Shown here: piece by piece, positions 35,645-44,783 of the stretch
How positions within the stretch are numbered: the first letter of the stretch is position 1
Layout: every line of letters begins with the position of its first letter
From: Promethearchaeota archaeon
Lineage (GTDB): Archaea > Asgardarchaeota > Thorarchaeia > Thorarchaeales > Thorarchaeaceae
DNA length: 64,000 nt
Assembly (NCBI GenBank): GCA_014728035.1
Contig: WJMJ01000071.1
Coordinates: 1 to 64,000 of the forward strand
Direction of reading: 5' to 3'
Notes under the pieces: model-generated
Database searches by the model: none
Seen by the model: the letters and a program-made list of their open reading frames with translations, nothing else
Told to the model about the DNA's origin: nothing
Made by a program: the position numbers and the translations under genes

Positions 35645-36750
35645 TGAGTGATGAAATTCTCTCTCAAGTGCGAATGTGTGCTGCATGCCCCAAAATGTGT
35701 AGACATGTGTGTCCTACATTTTTCGCATGGCGGTCTGATTCTCCTACTCCCCATGGACGTGCTTTATTAATTCATTTTGAAGGAAAGGGTATTCGCGATC
35801 TTGACGAACGCGCAATTGATGTTCTATACCAATGTCTTGAATGTAGTCACTGTTTAACTTGGTGTAAGCCTGAAATTGACATAGCATCAATTGTTGAAAC
35901 CAAAAGAAGAGAGATTGTTAGAAAATCCTGCGAACCTAAAGAAATCAGGGTCCTCTCAGAATGGGTGTTGAAAAATCACAATCCATTTAACGAACCTCAT
36001 AAAAATAGATTATCAAAACTGAATATTGAGGTTACTGATAACCCCGATATTCTCTATTTTGTTGGGTGTACATCATCCTATCGAGAAAGTGAAATAGCCA
36101 ATTCTACTATTAGTGTTTTGAATAATCTTGGATACGATGTAGCAGTTTTGGAAGATGAATGGTGCTGTGGTTCGCCGTTATTTAGAACTGGTTCAAACAC
36201 GAATGCTCTAACACAAGCTGAAAATAATGTAGAGCATTTGAACGAACATAAAGCAAAACAAATTATCGTTTCCTGTCCTGGATGCTTTAGGGCTTTAACT
36301 AAGGATTATCCTGAGCATGGTTTCGAGTTGAATAAACCCATCTTTCATATCAGTCAATTTCTTGATATGCATAGGGATCAGCTTCCTTCGTTCGATATTT
36401 CTTATCCTATTACCTACCATGATCCTTGTCATCTTGGTCGTCATTGTGGTGTATATGAAGAACCTCGAAAGGTGATAGAACATATTTCTGGAAAAGCACT
36501 TCATGAAATGGAAAGAACTCGTGATAATGCAATGTGTTGTGGAAATGGTGCTGGTTTAAGATTGATGTATCCTGAAAAAGCCAAAAAGATTGGCCATGAA
36601 AGAGTTAAACAGGCAAAGCAGACTGATTCTGACCTGCTTCTTAGTTCTTGTCCGTTTTGTAAAAATATGTTGAAACAACAAGCTGGAGAATCCATTGAGG
36701 TTCTTGATCTAGTTGAATTCGTACACAAACATCAGGAAGACGATAACTGA
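35644..36750 (+). CDS. GlcF/HdrD-like CCG-domain iron-sulfur protein
   Basis: The protein of 368 residues has two cysteine-rich iron-sulfur motifs (CAACPKMCRHVCP and CLECSHCLTWCKP), followed by two CCG domains (CCGSPLF, and CHLGRH with CCGNGAGLRL). It matches the electron-transfer partner of GlcD-type flavoproteins (GlcF, LldE/F). The ATG overlaps the preceding stop (TAATG), so it is coupled to the flavoprotein gene. The pair probably forms one complex that passes electrons on from the FAD. Confidence 0.85.
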   Translation: MSDEILSQVRMCAACPKMCRHVCPTFFAWRSDSPTPHGRALLIHFEGKGIRDLDERAIDVLYQCLECSHCLTWCKPEIDIASIVETKRREIVRKSCEPKEIRVLSEWVLKNHNPFNEPHKNRLSKLNIEVTDNPDILYFVGCTSSYRESEIANSTISVLNNLGYDVAVLEDEWCCGSPLFRTGSNTNALTQAENNVEHLNEHKAKQIIVSCPGCFRALTKDYPEHGFELNKPIFHISQFLDMHRDQLPSFDISYPITYHDPCHLGRHCGVYEEPRKVIEHISGKALHEMERTRDNAMCCGNGAGLRLMYPEKAKKIGHERVKQAKQTDSDLLLSSCPFCKNMLKQQAGESIEVLDLVEFVHKHQEDDN

Positions 36751-36790
36751 AAGCAATTAAGGCCTAATGAGGAAGTATGGTGGGATTGGA

Positions 36791-37906
36791 ATGAATACGG
36801 AAGAGATACTCAGACTCAAAGTTAGATTGCTTACAGAGGGAGCATCAATTTCAGATTCGGAATTTCAAGGTAGGAAAGGAGGTGCTGGTCCAGTTGGAGG
36901 AAGATACTTTCTACTGCCAAATGGCCGTCCTGTTGGAATCCCAATCCGAAGTGGTGAGATGGCTGAGAAATTCAAATCTGCTCAACTAGAACCAACAGAA
37001 GACCCTATGATTTGGTTATATGATAGGTCGATAGAACTAGAACTCGTTCCAAAGCCTTCTTTTTACGATTTGAAAACAGATGACGGTATTCCCTACAACA
37101 AGATTGCTTTACTTCATGGCCGTGAAACTCTTGCTACTACATTGTATCAGAATTGTCGCTACTGGTTAACTGGTCAACAATGCAAATTCTGTACCATTCC
37201 TCATTCATATCAATCTAAAGACGCTCTTCTTGAAAAAACTCCTGAACAGTTCGTAGAAGTGTTACAGGCTGCTCTAAATGAAGGAGTAGTAAAAGACATT
37301 CTCATGACCACTGGAACCCCCGATGCTGATGATGTCGGAATTGAAAGAATATTATCTGTTGTCAGGGCTATTCGCGAAATCTCCGATATTCCGGTAGGAG
37401 TGCAATTTGAACCCCCTATAGATGCTGAAAAAATTCATGAAGTCTATAAGGTGGGAGTTAATGCGGTTGGGATTCATATTGAGAGTATAGATCCAGATAT
37501 TCGAGCAAAATACTGTCCCGGAAAAACCGAATATGGCTCTTATGAGTTATATATGAAGAGCTGGAAACTTGCTCTCGATCTTTTTGGAAAAGGAAATGTA
37601 AGCACATTCATTTTGTATGGTCTTGGAGAAGACCTATCTCTCACTTTATCGAAGCTGAATGAGATAGCTTCTACTGGAGTGCTTCCAGTAATCACTCCTA
37701 TTCGTCCGGCTCCAAATAGTCAACTTGGGAATTTCATTCCTTCATATTTGAAAAAACCAAAATTGTATTTCGAATTTGTAAAAGATGTTGGTAGAATTCT
37801 TTTCCGTGAAAAAATAAATCCGAAAGAAACTACTGCTGGGTGTCACCGGTGCGGCGGATGCACCCCAATTCAAGAAGCTTATGATTTTGCCCAGTCTGTT
37901 TTATGA
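36791..37906 (+). CDS. radical SAM protein with a CX8CX2C cluster motif
   Basis: The protein begins with RKGGAGPVGGRYFLLPNG and has a NCRYWLTGQQCKFCTI segment, a CX8CX2C arrangement instead of the usual CX3CX2C. It then runs through a TIM-barrel layout with TTGTPD, GVQFEPP and GVHIES-like strands. The C-terminus has a second cysteine group, CHRCGGC. Layout and start resemble the MSMEG_0568-type radical SAM family, but I give that link low confidence. The ATG at 36791 follows GGTGGGA by seven bases; an ATG at 36767 is also in frame. Substrate unknown. Confidence 0.75.
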   Translation: MNTEEILRLKVRLLTEGASISDSEFQGRKGGAGPVGGRYFLLPNGRPVGIPIRSGEMAEKFKSAQLEPTEDPMIWLYDRSIELELVPKPSFYDLKTDDGIPYNKIALLHGRETLATTLYQNCRYWLTGQQCKFCTIPHSYQSKDALLEKTPEQFVEVLQAALNEGVVKDILMTTGTPDADDVGIERILSVVRAIREISDIPVGVQFEPPIDAEKIHEVYKVGVNAVGIHIESIDPDIRAKYCPGKTEYGSYELYMKSWKLALDLFGKGNVSTFILYGLGEDLSLTLSKLNEIASTGVLPVITPIRPAPNSQLGNFIPSYLKKPKLYFEFVKDVGRILFREKINPKETTAGCHRCGGCTPIQEAYDFAQSVL

Positions 37907-37956
37907 GCTACACCTATCCTTATGTAGCGGAAACTCCACAATAGGTATGAGTGACA

Positions 37957-38445
37957 ATGAGCGAGATGCCTGCTGAAGAAATTCGTATCATTGAATTCAC
38001 AAAAGAAGATGCTGAAGAAATTTCAGACTTGTTCAAACAGGTATGGCCGTTGTGTGTCCAATATCCTGAAGAATGGCGAAAACACAGAATGTACACTCCA
38101 GAAGAAATCATCCACGAGATGGAAGAAGGATATCATTACTTTGGAGCACGTCTGGAGGGGCAAATTGTTGGAGTCTATAAAGCAATAATTACCGATAAAG
38201 GTCTCTATGGAGAACATCAAACCGTTTCTCCTCAATGTGGAAGGTCTGGCCTTGCATCTGCCATGTATATCCAATTTGCAGAATACGGAAAAGCCCATGG
38301 ATGTAAAAGGAACTATTGTAATGTATTGGTTGGCCAAGAAGCAGTTGAACGACTGATGAAAAAATTTGGATTTCGTCCTTGGGGTGAACCTTATGAGCAA
38401 GCAGAAGGTATGCTTGTTCAATGTTATGAACGTCTATTAGATTAA
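37957..38445 (+). CDS. GNAT-family acetyltransferase
   Basis: This 162-residue protein shows the GNAT order: an N-terminal IRIIEFTKEDAEEISDLFKQVW strand-helix, GQIVGVYKAII, the pyrophosphate-loop region CGRSGLASAMYIQFAEYGKAHG, and KFGFRPWGE near the end. The acetyl-CoA loop is less canonical than in RimI. Substrate unknown. A GTG two codons upstream is an alternative start. A hairpin (38442-38465) closes the run of genes that begins with glpA. Confidence 0.7.
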   Translation: MSEMPAEEIRIIEFTKEDAEEISDLFKQVWPLCVQYPEEWRKHRMYTPEEIIHEMEEGYHYFGARLEGQIVGVYKAIITDKGLYGEHQTVSPQCGRSGLASAMYIQFAEYGKAHGCKRNYCNVLVGQEAVERLMKKFGFRPWGEPYEQAEGMLVQCYERLLD

Positions 38446-38465
38446 GAGTGTATAACTACTCTTAA
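38442..38465 (+). terminator. hairpin at the end of the glp/radical-SAM/GNAT run
   Basis: TTAAGAGT (38442-38449) and ACTCTTAA (38458-38465) form a perfect eight-base stem that includes the GNAT stop codon, with an eight-base loop. AT-rich sequence follows. Confidence 0.55.
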
Positions 38466-38539
38466 AATCAGTTCTTTCCCGAAAGACTATATACCATTTT
38501 GAAATCAATCATTTTCACATTCCACCTGAGGTTTTTACA

Positions 38540-40207
38540 ATGGATGTACATCCTATACTTGTTGATGGAGAAGAAATAGACACTGGGAAGTACACTTTCT
38601 TTCCTGACATGGATAAGGTAATACTAGATCCAGGTTTGGCAATTGCGTTACAGATGCGAGCAGCATCAAAAAGCCAACGCTTTGTTTTTTCTCGAATGCC
38701 TGGGCTCATTCCTTCAAAAACTGCGGAGATGCGATATCTTCGAGATTATCGAAAAGCACATGGTGTTCCAAAGTATAGCAAAGATGAACTTGATGACATT
38801 CTCTACGCTAAAATTGCTTTATCCCGTGATTCTGATATCAATAATGCGATTGCAGCAGGCGTCCGGGACCATCATGCATTATTCAATCCTTTCAGACGTC
38901 CCAGTATGGGCGTAACTCTTGATGATCGTGTTGACGCATTATACAATGCTGGATTGGCTGTAAAACAAGAATTTGAAACCGTACGGGAGATTTCAGTAAA
39001 AGAAGGTGTTCCGATAAAGACATTCGAATGGACTTGGAAAATGTTTACTGATTACCTTGAGAGAGAAACATTCGAACTGTGGGGAGAAGCACTAGATATT
39101 CGTGAAGACCCTGGACGTGATGGTGGTAAAAATTATCGATTTAGAGAACCTTATGGTGTATCCTGTCTATTTACACCCTATAACTCTCCATTGGCACTCG
39201 GAATTCTTAGCATTACCTCTTCAATACTCGCTGGAAACTCGACTATTTTGAAACCTCCAAGCAAAGTTCCACTAAGTACTATTCTGCTTGGCCGGATTTT
39301 CATGAAGAAGTTTTTAGAGCTAGGTCTCCCTCCTGGAATACTACAATTGCTCACAGGAGGTGGGAAACGGATGATGAATCGTTTTATGTCTGATTCCAAT
39401 GTGGGTGCAGTAGTTTGGTATGGAGATAGTGATACTGGACTTATGTTGTGGTCCGAAGCAGTTAGTAAAAGGATTCAGATGGCTCCAGAGCTAGCTGGAA
39501 GTGATGCAAGTTTGGTGTGGGGATCTGATGTTGACCTTGAGTTTGCAGCTAAAATGATTGTGAAAGGCAGATACCTTGGCAGTGGTCAGGCATGTATGGC
39601 TGTCAAGCGTCTTCTTGTACAAGAATCGCTTCATGATGACTTACTGGAGCTTATCATCGAAGAAGCTGAAAAATTGCAAGTTGGACGTCCATCCGATCCA
39701 AAAGTTGGGTTACCACCAGTTGGCTTGACAGCATTGTACATACTTGTAGATCAAATAGAAGACGCTCTTGCAAAAGGTGCGAGAATTGAAACTGGTGGGT
39801 ATCGTTGTAATTATCTTGCAGAAAAGGACCCTGCAGGTTTATTCTATAAACCAACTGTTCTAACAAATGTGACACCAGATATGAGATTATTAAGAGAGGA
39901 AGTATTCGCTCCTGCTTTACCTGTTATGAAAGTAACCAGTGTTGATGAGGCCATTTCAATTGCTAACTCATCCCGTTTTGGTCTGAGATCTTCTATTTTC
40001 ACTGATGATATCGAAGTTCGTAATAAATGGGCAAAAGAAATACAGGCAGCAGGGGTAAATGTTGGGCAAGATCATCTCTATTTTGATCCCTATATGCCGC
40101 ATCTTGGGGGCTATAAGGACTCGGGGATAATTGGAGGCAAATACTTCCCAGAGATGTTAACTCGGATGAAATATGTCCATGTAGGTCCAGAAGTAGACTT
40201 TGTATGA
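38540..40207 (+). CDS. aldehyde dehydrogenase family protein with a long N-terminus
   Basis: The 555-residue protein has the aldehyde dehydrogenase core from ~residue 210: PYGVSCLFTPYNSPLAL, the catalytic glutamate in APELAGSDASLVW, and the nucleophile in GSGQACMAVKR (about residue 350). The first ~200 residues form a mostly helical extension unusual for the family. It may oxidise glyceraldehyde-3-phosphate or another C3/C4 aldehyde, which would connect to the glycerol genes upstream, but substrate residues were not diagnosed. A GAGG site precedes the ATG by eight bases. Confidence 0.82.
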   Translation: MDVHPILVDGEEIDTGKYTFFPDMDKVILDPGLAIALQMRAASKSQRFVFSRMPGLIPSKTAEMRYLRDYRKAHGVPKYSKDELDDILYAKIALSRDSDINNAIAAGVRDHHALFNPFRRPSMGVTLDDRVDALYNAGLAVKQEFETVREISVKEGVPIKTFEWTWKMFTDYLERETFELWGEALDIREDPGRDGGKNYRFREPYGVSCLFTPYNSPLALGILSITSSILAGNSTILKPPSKVPLSTILLGRIFMKKFLELGLPPGILQLLTGGGKRMMNRFMSDSNVGAVVWYGDSDTGLMLWSEAVSKRIQMAPELAGSDASLVWGSDVDLEFAAKMIVKGRYLGSGQACMAVKRLLVQESLHDDLLELIIEEAEKLQVGRPSDPKVGLPPVGLTALYILVDQIEDALAKGARIETGGYRCNYLAEKDPAGLFYKPTVLTNVTPDMRLLREEVFAPALPVMKVTSVDEAISIANSSRFGLRSSIFTDDIEVRNKWAKEIQAAGVNVGQDHLYFDPYMPHLGGYKDSGIIGGKYFPEMLTRMKYVHVGPEVDFV

Positions 40208-40219
40208 TTGTGAGTAAAT

Positions 40220-41551
40220 ATGATTGATACAGGTGAAAGAGACCGAATATTACGCACCCATACAATCAAAGTCTTGGTTAACTATGAGAGGTCTTCTCAA
40301 TCACTGAAATCTTTACTTAGAGAAAGATACGATTCTTTTAGCGAATTGAAACAACATCGTAATCTTGTTGATTCACTCTCTTATGGCACCATTACTTATC
40401 TTAATACGATTGATTGGTTAATCTCACATTCTGGTCCCAAATCGGCTAAACAGTTACCAATCCTTGAGAGAACTATTGCTCGTTTAGCTGTTTATGAGGG
40501 TAGATGGTTAAACACAAAGATGCGTCAATTGATAGAATATTACTTACATAAAATTCCTGAAATGATATCTCCTATTCGTAATGCAATCAATACTGATTTG
40601 GAAGAGAAATTATCTTCGTATCCACTCATTAATCGTCTAAGCATTGAATTATCTCATCCAACCTTTCTTGTTGAAACCTTGTTAGATAATCTATCACATA
40701 AACAGGCAATTGAATTGATGCGGACAAATAATGGACAAAGAAGCTACTTCATGAGAATAAATAAGCTACTCCAATCACAGGAGTCAGTTTTGGAAGATAT
40801 TCGAGAGCTTGGTATTGATTTTATTGAAGATTCAGACATATCTGGTTTGTATCTTATCCGTGATGGAATTACCCAGTTAGTTCAATCTGAATCTTTCAAG
40901 AAAGGATATGTTCTAATCCAAGACAAGGCTAGTGTTCAAACCGTCAAGCTTCTCAATCCTAAATCTGACGAGGTGATTTGGGATGCGTGTGCTGCTCCTG
41001 GAATGAAGACTCAATTGATATCTGAATACACCTCTTATCAAGGTACAATTTTCGCAACTGAAAGTTCTAATGAGAGAATAAGTATTGCGAAGAAAAGGGC
41101 GAATGATCTGGGGTATTCTTCAGTTAAATGGATTCTAGCTGATGCTTCTTCTGTTCCTATTAGAAACGCTGATAAAATTTTGATTGATGCTCCTTGTTCA
41201 TCCACTGGTATCTTGTGGAGTTATCCCTCTTTCAAATGGACTCTGAATAAGGATTCATTAATGGCGTTAATGGTTGTGCAAAATAAAATTCTTGATGCTA
41301 TCATTGAAGCATATGAGCATAAAATCGGGACCGAGTTAGTCTATGCAACATGTTCGATTTTACCTCATGAAGGTGAGTCTCAAATCGATTCTGTACTTGC
41401 TCGATATCCTTTCATTGAACTGATTAATCCTGATGGTACTGGATCCATGGGGTATCCAGCTTTCGATTGTGCATCTAGGATTCAGCGATTCTTTCCTCAT
41501 ATACACAATACAAGTGGATTCTTCATATCGCATTTCAAAATTACTGGCTGA
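40220..41551 (+). CDS. RsmB/NOP2/Sun-family RNA cytosine-5 methyltransferase
   Basis: The C-terminal ~200 residues are a SAM-dependent Rossmann methyltransferase with DACAAPGMKTQL (motif I), the catalytic DAPCSSTGIL and YATCSILPHEGE, the two-cysteine pattern of the m5C family. The N-terminal ~220 residues are helical, similar to the NusB-like RNA-binding part in RsmB. It methylates a cytosine in rRNA or tRNA. It starts 12 bases after the aldehyde dehydrogenase stop and overlaps the convergent gene by 11 bases. Confidence 0.85.
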   Translation: MIDTGERDRILRTHTIKVLVNYERSSQSLKSLLRERYDSFSELKQHRNLVDSLSYGTITYLNTIDWLISHSGPKSAKQLPILERTIARLAVYEGRWLNTKMRQLIEYYLHKIPEMISPIRNAINTDLEEKLSSYPLINRLSIELSHPTFLVETLLDNLSHKQAIELMRTNNGQRSYFMRINKLLQSQESVLEDIRELGIDFIEDSDISGLYLIRDGITQLVQSESFKKGYVLIQDKASVQTVKLLNPKSDEVIWDACAAPGMKTQLISEYTSYQGTIFATESSNERISIAKKRANDLGYSSVKWILADASSVPIRNADKILIDAPCSSTGILWSYPSFKWTLNKDSLMALMVVQNKILDAIIEAYEHKIGTELVYATCSILPHEGESQIDSVLARYPFIELINPDGTGSMGYPAFDCASRIQRFFPHIHNTSGFFISHFKITG

Positions 41552-42518
41552 CTCGTCTTTGAACCGAGTCCATGACTCTCTCTGCAAATTGCTTGTCATC
41601 TTTGAAAGCCCAAGGTAGCTGGAAAAAGAGTTTTTGCGCATCGTTCATCGGCTCCTCCTCTCGGGTTACGAAAGCTTTGAAGATTAATTTGGTCCATTTG
41701 AACATCTTAGATTTATGCCATTTTTCCTTTTGTTCTGAAGAATTAGCTGTCTTAGTTAGATACACGAGACCCTCCTTTGGCCTACCAAGCATCAACTCCG
41801 CAAGAGCTGCCATACATGCAAAAGTGACTGCGTTTTGCATTATTCCGGACTTGATGTAATTCTCAGCCCCTTCTTTGTACTCCTTGAGTTTCTTTGCATA
41901 TAGTGCACGTCCATGATAAATCACCAAATCTTTTGTATCATCTATCTCTGCTTTTTTCAGACTGACTCCTTCGAGCAAACTTGCTTTCAATTCCGCCTGC
42001 ACATCTGAAACTGCAGCTGATGTTAGCTGTTGTTTAACAGCTGAAATAATGCCGTTTCCTGCATCGATGAGTGTTCGTTTTGGGCCTGGTTGCATGACAG
42101 TAGGGTCTCCTTCCTGTAAGGCATTTTCTAGCATCATCCGCGCATAAACAAAAAATTCGTATGCTTTATCGGGCATATTCATTTTTGTAGCAAAAGTAAT
42201 TGCCTTAGATATTGCTATGATTGCATTATCAGTTTCTTTCAGGTTTTCAAAATGAGTTGCAGAATCGACTAACCAGGGAAATGCATCGGTACTCTTTTGT
42301 TTAATTGCATCTTGACCTCTAGAAAGTGATGTATAGGCATCAATACAAATGACTGATAGATCCGAACGTTTGCATTTAGCTTTAACCTCCCCATTGGATA
42401 AAACCACATTTCGCAATTTACAGGAAGGACCTCTTGATGAAGCTTCCAAGAATTTACAATCATCAGTCATAATTTCAGCTCCGGTTATTGAATCTATCAG
42501 GTTGTCTATAGAATTCAT
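41541..42518 (-). CDS. hypothetical helical-repeat protein with N-terminal cysteines
   Basis: An unassigned 325-residue protein. Its N-terminal ~60 residues contain four cysteines (DCKF, SCKL, KCKR, ICID). The rest is nearly all alpha-helix with TPR- or solenoid-like pairs (ETDNAIIAISKAITFATKMNMPDKAYEFFVYARMML; YHGRALYAKKLKEYKEGAENYIKSG). It probably serves as a scaffold. It is divergent from the PDCD5-like gene and converges on the methyltransferase. Function unknown. Confidence 0.6.
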   Translation of the reverse strand: MNSIDNLIDSITGAEIMTDDCKFLEASSRGPSCKLRNVVLSNGEVKAKCKRSDLSVICIDAYTSLSRGQDAIKQKSTDAFPWLVDSATHFENLKETDNAIIAISKAITFATKMNMPDKAYEFFVYARMMLENALQEGDPTVMQPGPKRTLIDAGNGIISAVKQQLTSAAVSDVQAELKASLLEGVSLKKAEIDDTKDLVIYHGRALYAKKLKEYKEGAENYIKSGIMQNAVTFACMAALAELMLGRPKEGLVYLTKTANSSEQKEKWHKSKMFKWTKLIFKAFVTREEEPMNDAQKLFFQLPWAFKDDKQFAERVMDSVQRRVSQ

Positions 42519-42603
42519 TGTATCATGTACTAAAAAACCAATTCTCGTTGTATCGGTAAGCTTAACAACTATTTACAGTGGTCTGGTGACGAGGTTCTCT
42601 TAA

Positions 42604-42996
42604 TTGACTGACGATGACTCAGAATTGGCTATGATTCGTAAAAAGAAGATGGCCAAACTGATGGCCAAAGAGAAGGCACTCAAAGAAAAGCGTGAACATG
42701 CAGAGAAAGTTCAAAATGAACGAGACCGTCTTCTTAAACGATTTACAGCTCCTGATGCACTTCAATATCTAGAAGGATTATCTAAAACTGAACCAGCTGT
42801 AGCGAAAAGAATTGAAGAGATTCTTCTCTATCTCATAGTTTATCGTGGATTCAGACAGACTATTAGACAACTGGATATTCGTTACATTGAACGACAAATT
42901 AAAGGTGAAGAACCCAAAATCCGTATCCAACGAGATGGCGAAACATCAGATTTTGGATCCTATGTGAGAGAGGCAATAAAGAAAGGAGAAGAATAG
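42604..42996 (+). CDS. PDCD5-like DNA-binding protein
   Basis: The 130-residue protein has the PDCD5/TFAR19-like order: a basic N-terminal helix (ELAMIRKKKMAKLMAKEK), a long charged helix, then a compact bundle (FTAPDALQYLEGLSKTEPAVAKRIEEILLYLIVYRGFRQTIR) and the basic end PKIRIQRDGE. PDCD5-like proteins are found across archaea and eukaryotes and may bind DNA or chaperonin. It starts with TTG, nine bases after a GAGG site. Identity to the family is only moderate by eye. Confidence 0.65.
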   Translation: MTDDDSELAMIRKKKMAKLMAKEKALKEKREHAEKVQNERDRLLKRFTAPDALQYLEGLSKTEPAVAKRIEEILLYLIVYRGFRQTIRQLDIRYIERQIKGEEPKIRIQRDGETSDFGSYVREAIKKGEE

Positions 42997-42999
42997 ATT

Positions 43000-43899
43000 C
43001 TAAGCGAGCGCTTCAGCTCGACCTTTCCACTCTCTTATAGTGTATTTCAATTCTTCCCGATCGCCCTCTTTCTTTCTCCATGCTCCAGCTGTCCTTCTCA
43101 TCTGAAATATTAAAGCACCCCCACGGGCCATTTTTGTTTCTAGGATGTCCACTGCAGTTTCTAGAGCTTTCACTATGTTTTCTGTTCCCTCTGCTTTTTC
43201 TACAATATCTTCTAAATTATCGAAAATATCTGACGGTTCCCAAGTCTTCCATTCCTCCGCTGGAATCTTGACTTCTCTGTATTTCTTTCCGGGAATTGCT
43301 GTTGTACCCTCTCGTAGTTCAACCTCTCCTGCTGACTGAAGTTCATCCAATATTCTCAACGCTTCAGATACATCAATTACCAATGTTGAGGCAATTTCAT
43401 CAATTCTGACAGAACGTCGATTCAATACTATATTTAATATCTTGAATTTCGGATCTCCTACCGCAAGCACCGCATCTCTTAGCGAATCAATAGCTCCGGG
43501 TTCCTGATTTAGCACATCCGTTGCTGCCTCACTCAGAAGTTTCATATCGTCCTTCATTGCAGCTACTCTTCGTTCAGCGGTTTCCAATTTTTCCTTCATA
43601 GAATATTCTGCACCGCCAGGACGTTGCTTTGACATACTAGCAACTTGCTCTGCTTTCATACCTCTAATTTCTGCACCTACTGTATCTAAGGCTCCCTTTG
43701 TTTTTTCCAGCTCTGACCGTAGCATTCTAATTTCAGAATCTTTCTCAGCAATAGTTCGTTCAAGTGTTTGAACAGATTCATTTAGCTTGTGTGCTCTCCT
43801 GTGAGCTCCACTCAGCTGCGCTTCTAGAGAACCTACTTTTTGCTGGAGTGCAGTGATTTGACGGGTCTTATCACGTAATCTCTCTTGTGGGTCGCTCAT
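43000..43899 (-). CDS. coiled-coil plus winged-helix protein
   Basis: Residues 1-~110 are a continuous coiled coil (alternating Leu/Ala with E/K/R). Residues ~150-210 form a winged-helix unit (KFKILNIVLNRRSVRIDEIASTLVIDVSEALRILDELQSAGEVEL). A helical C-terminal domain follows. The organisation resembles a coiled-coil DNA-binding protein, and the window holds at least two others (at 1154 and 54254). It is convergent with the PDCD5-like gene, with three bases between the stops. A regulatory or chromatin-associated role is inference. Confidence 0.65.
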   Translation of the reverse strand: MSDPQERLRDKTRQITALQQKVGSLEAQLSGAHRRAHKLNESVQTLERTIAEKDSEIRMLRSELEKTKGALDTVGAEIRGMKAEQVASMSKQRPGGAEYSMKEKLETAERRVAAMKDDMKLLSEAATDVLNQEPGAIDSLRDAVLAVGDPKFKILNIVLNRRSVRIDEIASTLVIDVSEALRILDELQSAGEVELREGTTAIPGKKYREVKIPAEEWKTWEPSDIFDNLEDIVEKAEGTENIVKALETAVDILETKMARGGALIFQMRRTAGAWRKKEGDREELKYTIREWKGRAEALA

Positions 43900-43963
43900 T
43901 GCTCATCCCGTTTATACTCCTTCCTCGAAGATTAAAAGGAAATCTAGTGCAGCATCAGTTAAC

Positions 43964-44731
43964 ATGGAGTTATCCTCTTTGAAGCTATTCGATGCTCATA
44001 CTCACATTGATATGAAACATTACAAAAATGATCGCGAAATGGTCATTCAACGCGCGAAAGATACGGGAGTTGTTGGTATGGTCACCTCTTCGATAAATCC
44101 CGGTTCTTTCAGGCGAACCCTCGGTATTGTCCAAAAACATGATACGTATATTTACCATACAGCTGGATGTCAACCATCCCTTCTAAAACCGGCCGAAGCT
44201 GAAAAAATACTTCATCTTATTGACAAGTATGCTGATGACATCGTTGCAATTGGAGAAGCTGGTTTGGACTATCACTGGGTAAAAGACTCTAAGAAAAGAA
44301 AAGCCCAAGAACCGCTCTTTGAAAAATTCATTACTAAAGCACAAGATCTTGGTCTTCCCATCGTTGTGCATGCAAGAAAGGCAGAGGGTAGAGCTGCTGA
44401 TATTCTTGAAGAATACAATATGGAAAATGTGCTGATGCATTGCTATGATGGCCCATCAGAAGTTACACAACGAATTGTCAAAAACAAGTGGTATGTCACC
44501 TTACCTGCGAATTTTGGTAGATATAGAAATCGTGTTCAGGCTGCAGAAATGATCCCATTAGAGTTGATAATGTTAGAAACTGATGGCCCCTATTTATCTC
44601 CAGTTGAAGGAAGGAATGAATCTGCAAATATTATTCATGGTGCAAAATCACTTGCAGAAATTAAGGATATTCCAATAGAAGAAGCAGCCAAAATAACAAC
44701 TGAAAACGCTATTTCTTTCTACGGACTCTGA
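43964..44731 (+). CDS. TatD-family metal-dependent hydrolase/nuclease
   Basis: A 255-residue TIM-barrel hydrolase with FDAHTHID near the N-terminus, GEAGLDYHW, PIVVHARKAEG, LMHCYDG and ETDGPYLSP, the full set of TatD metal ligands. TatD proteins are 3'-5' DNases/phosphohydrolases involved in DNA repair. The catalytic set is complete here. Confidence 0.85.
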   Translation: MELSSLKLFDAHTHIDMKHYKNDREMVIQRAKDTGVVGMVTSSINPGSFRRTLGIVQKHDTYIYHTAGCQPSLLKPAEAEKILHLIDKYADDIVAIGEAGLDYHWVKDSKKRKAQEPLFEKFITKAQDLGLPIVVHARKAEGRAADILEEYNMENVLMHCYDGPSEVTQRIVKNKWYVTLPANFGRYRNRVQAAEMIPLELIMLETDGPYLSPVEGRNESANIIHGAKSLAEIKDIPIEEAAKITTENAISFYGL

Positions 44732-44783
44732 AATCGATGCTCCTAAATGGAATTATGTACAGATTGAAATGGAATGAAATGAA

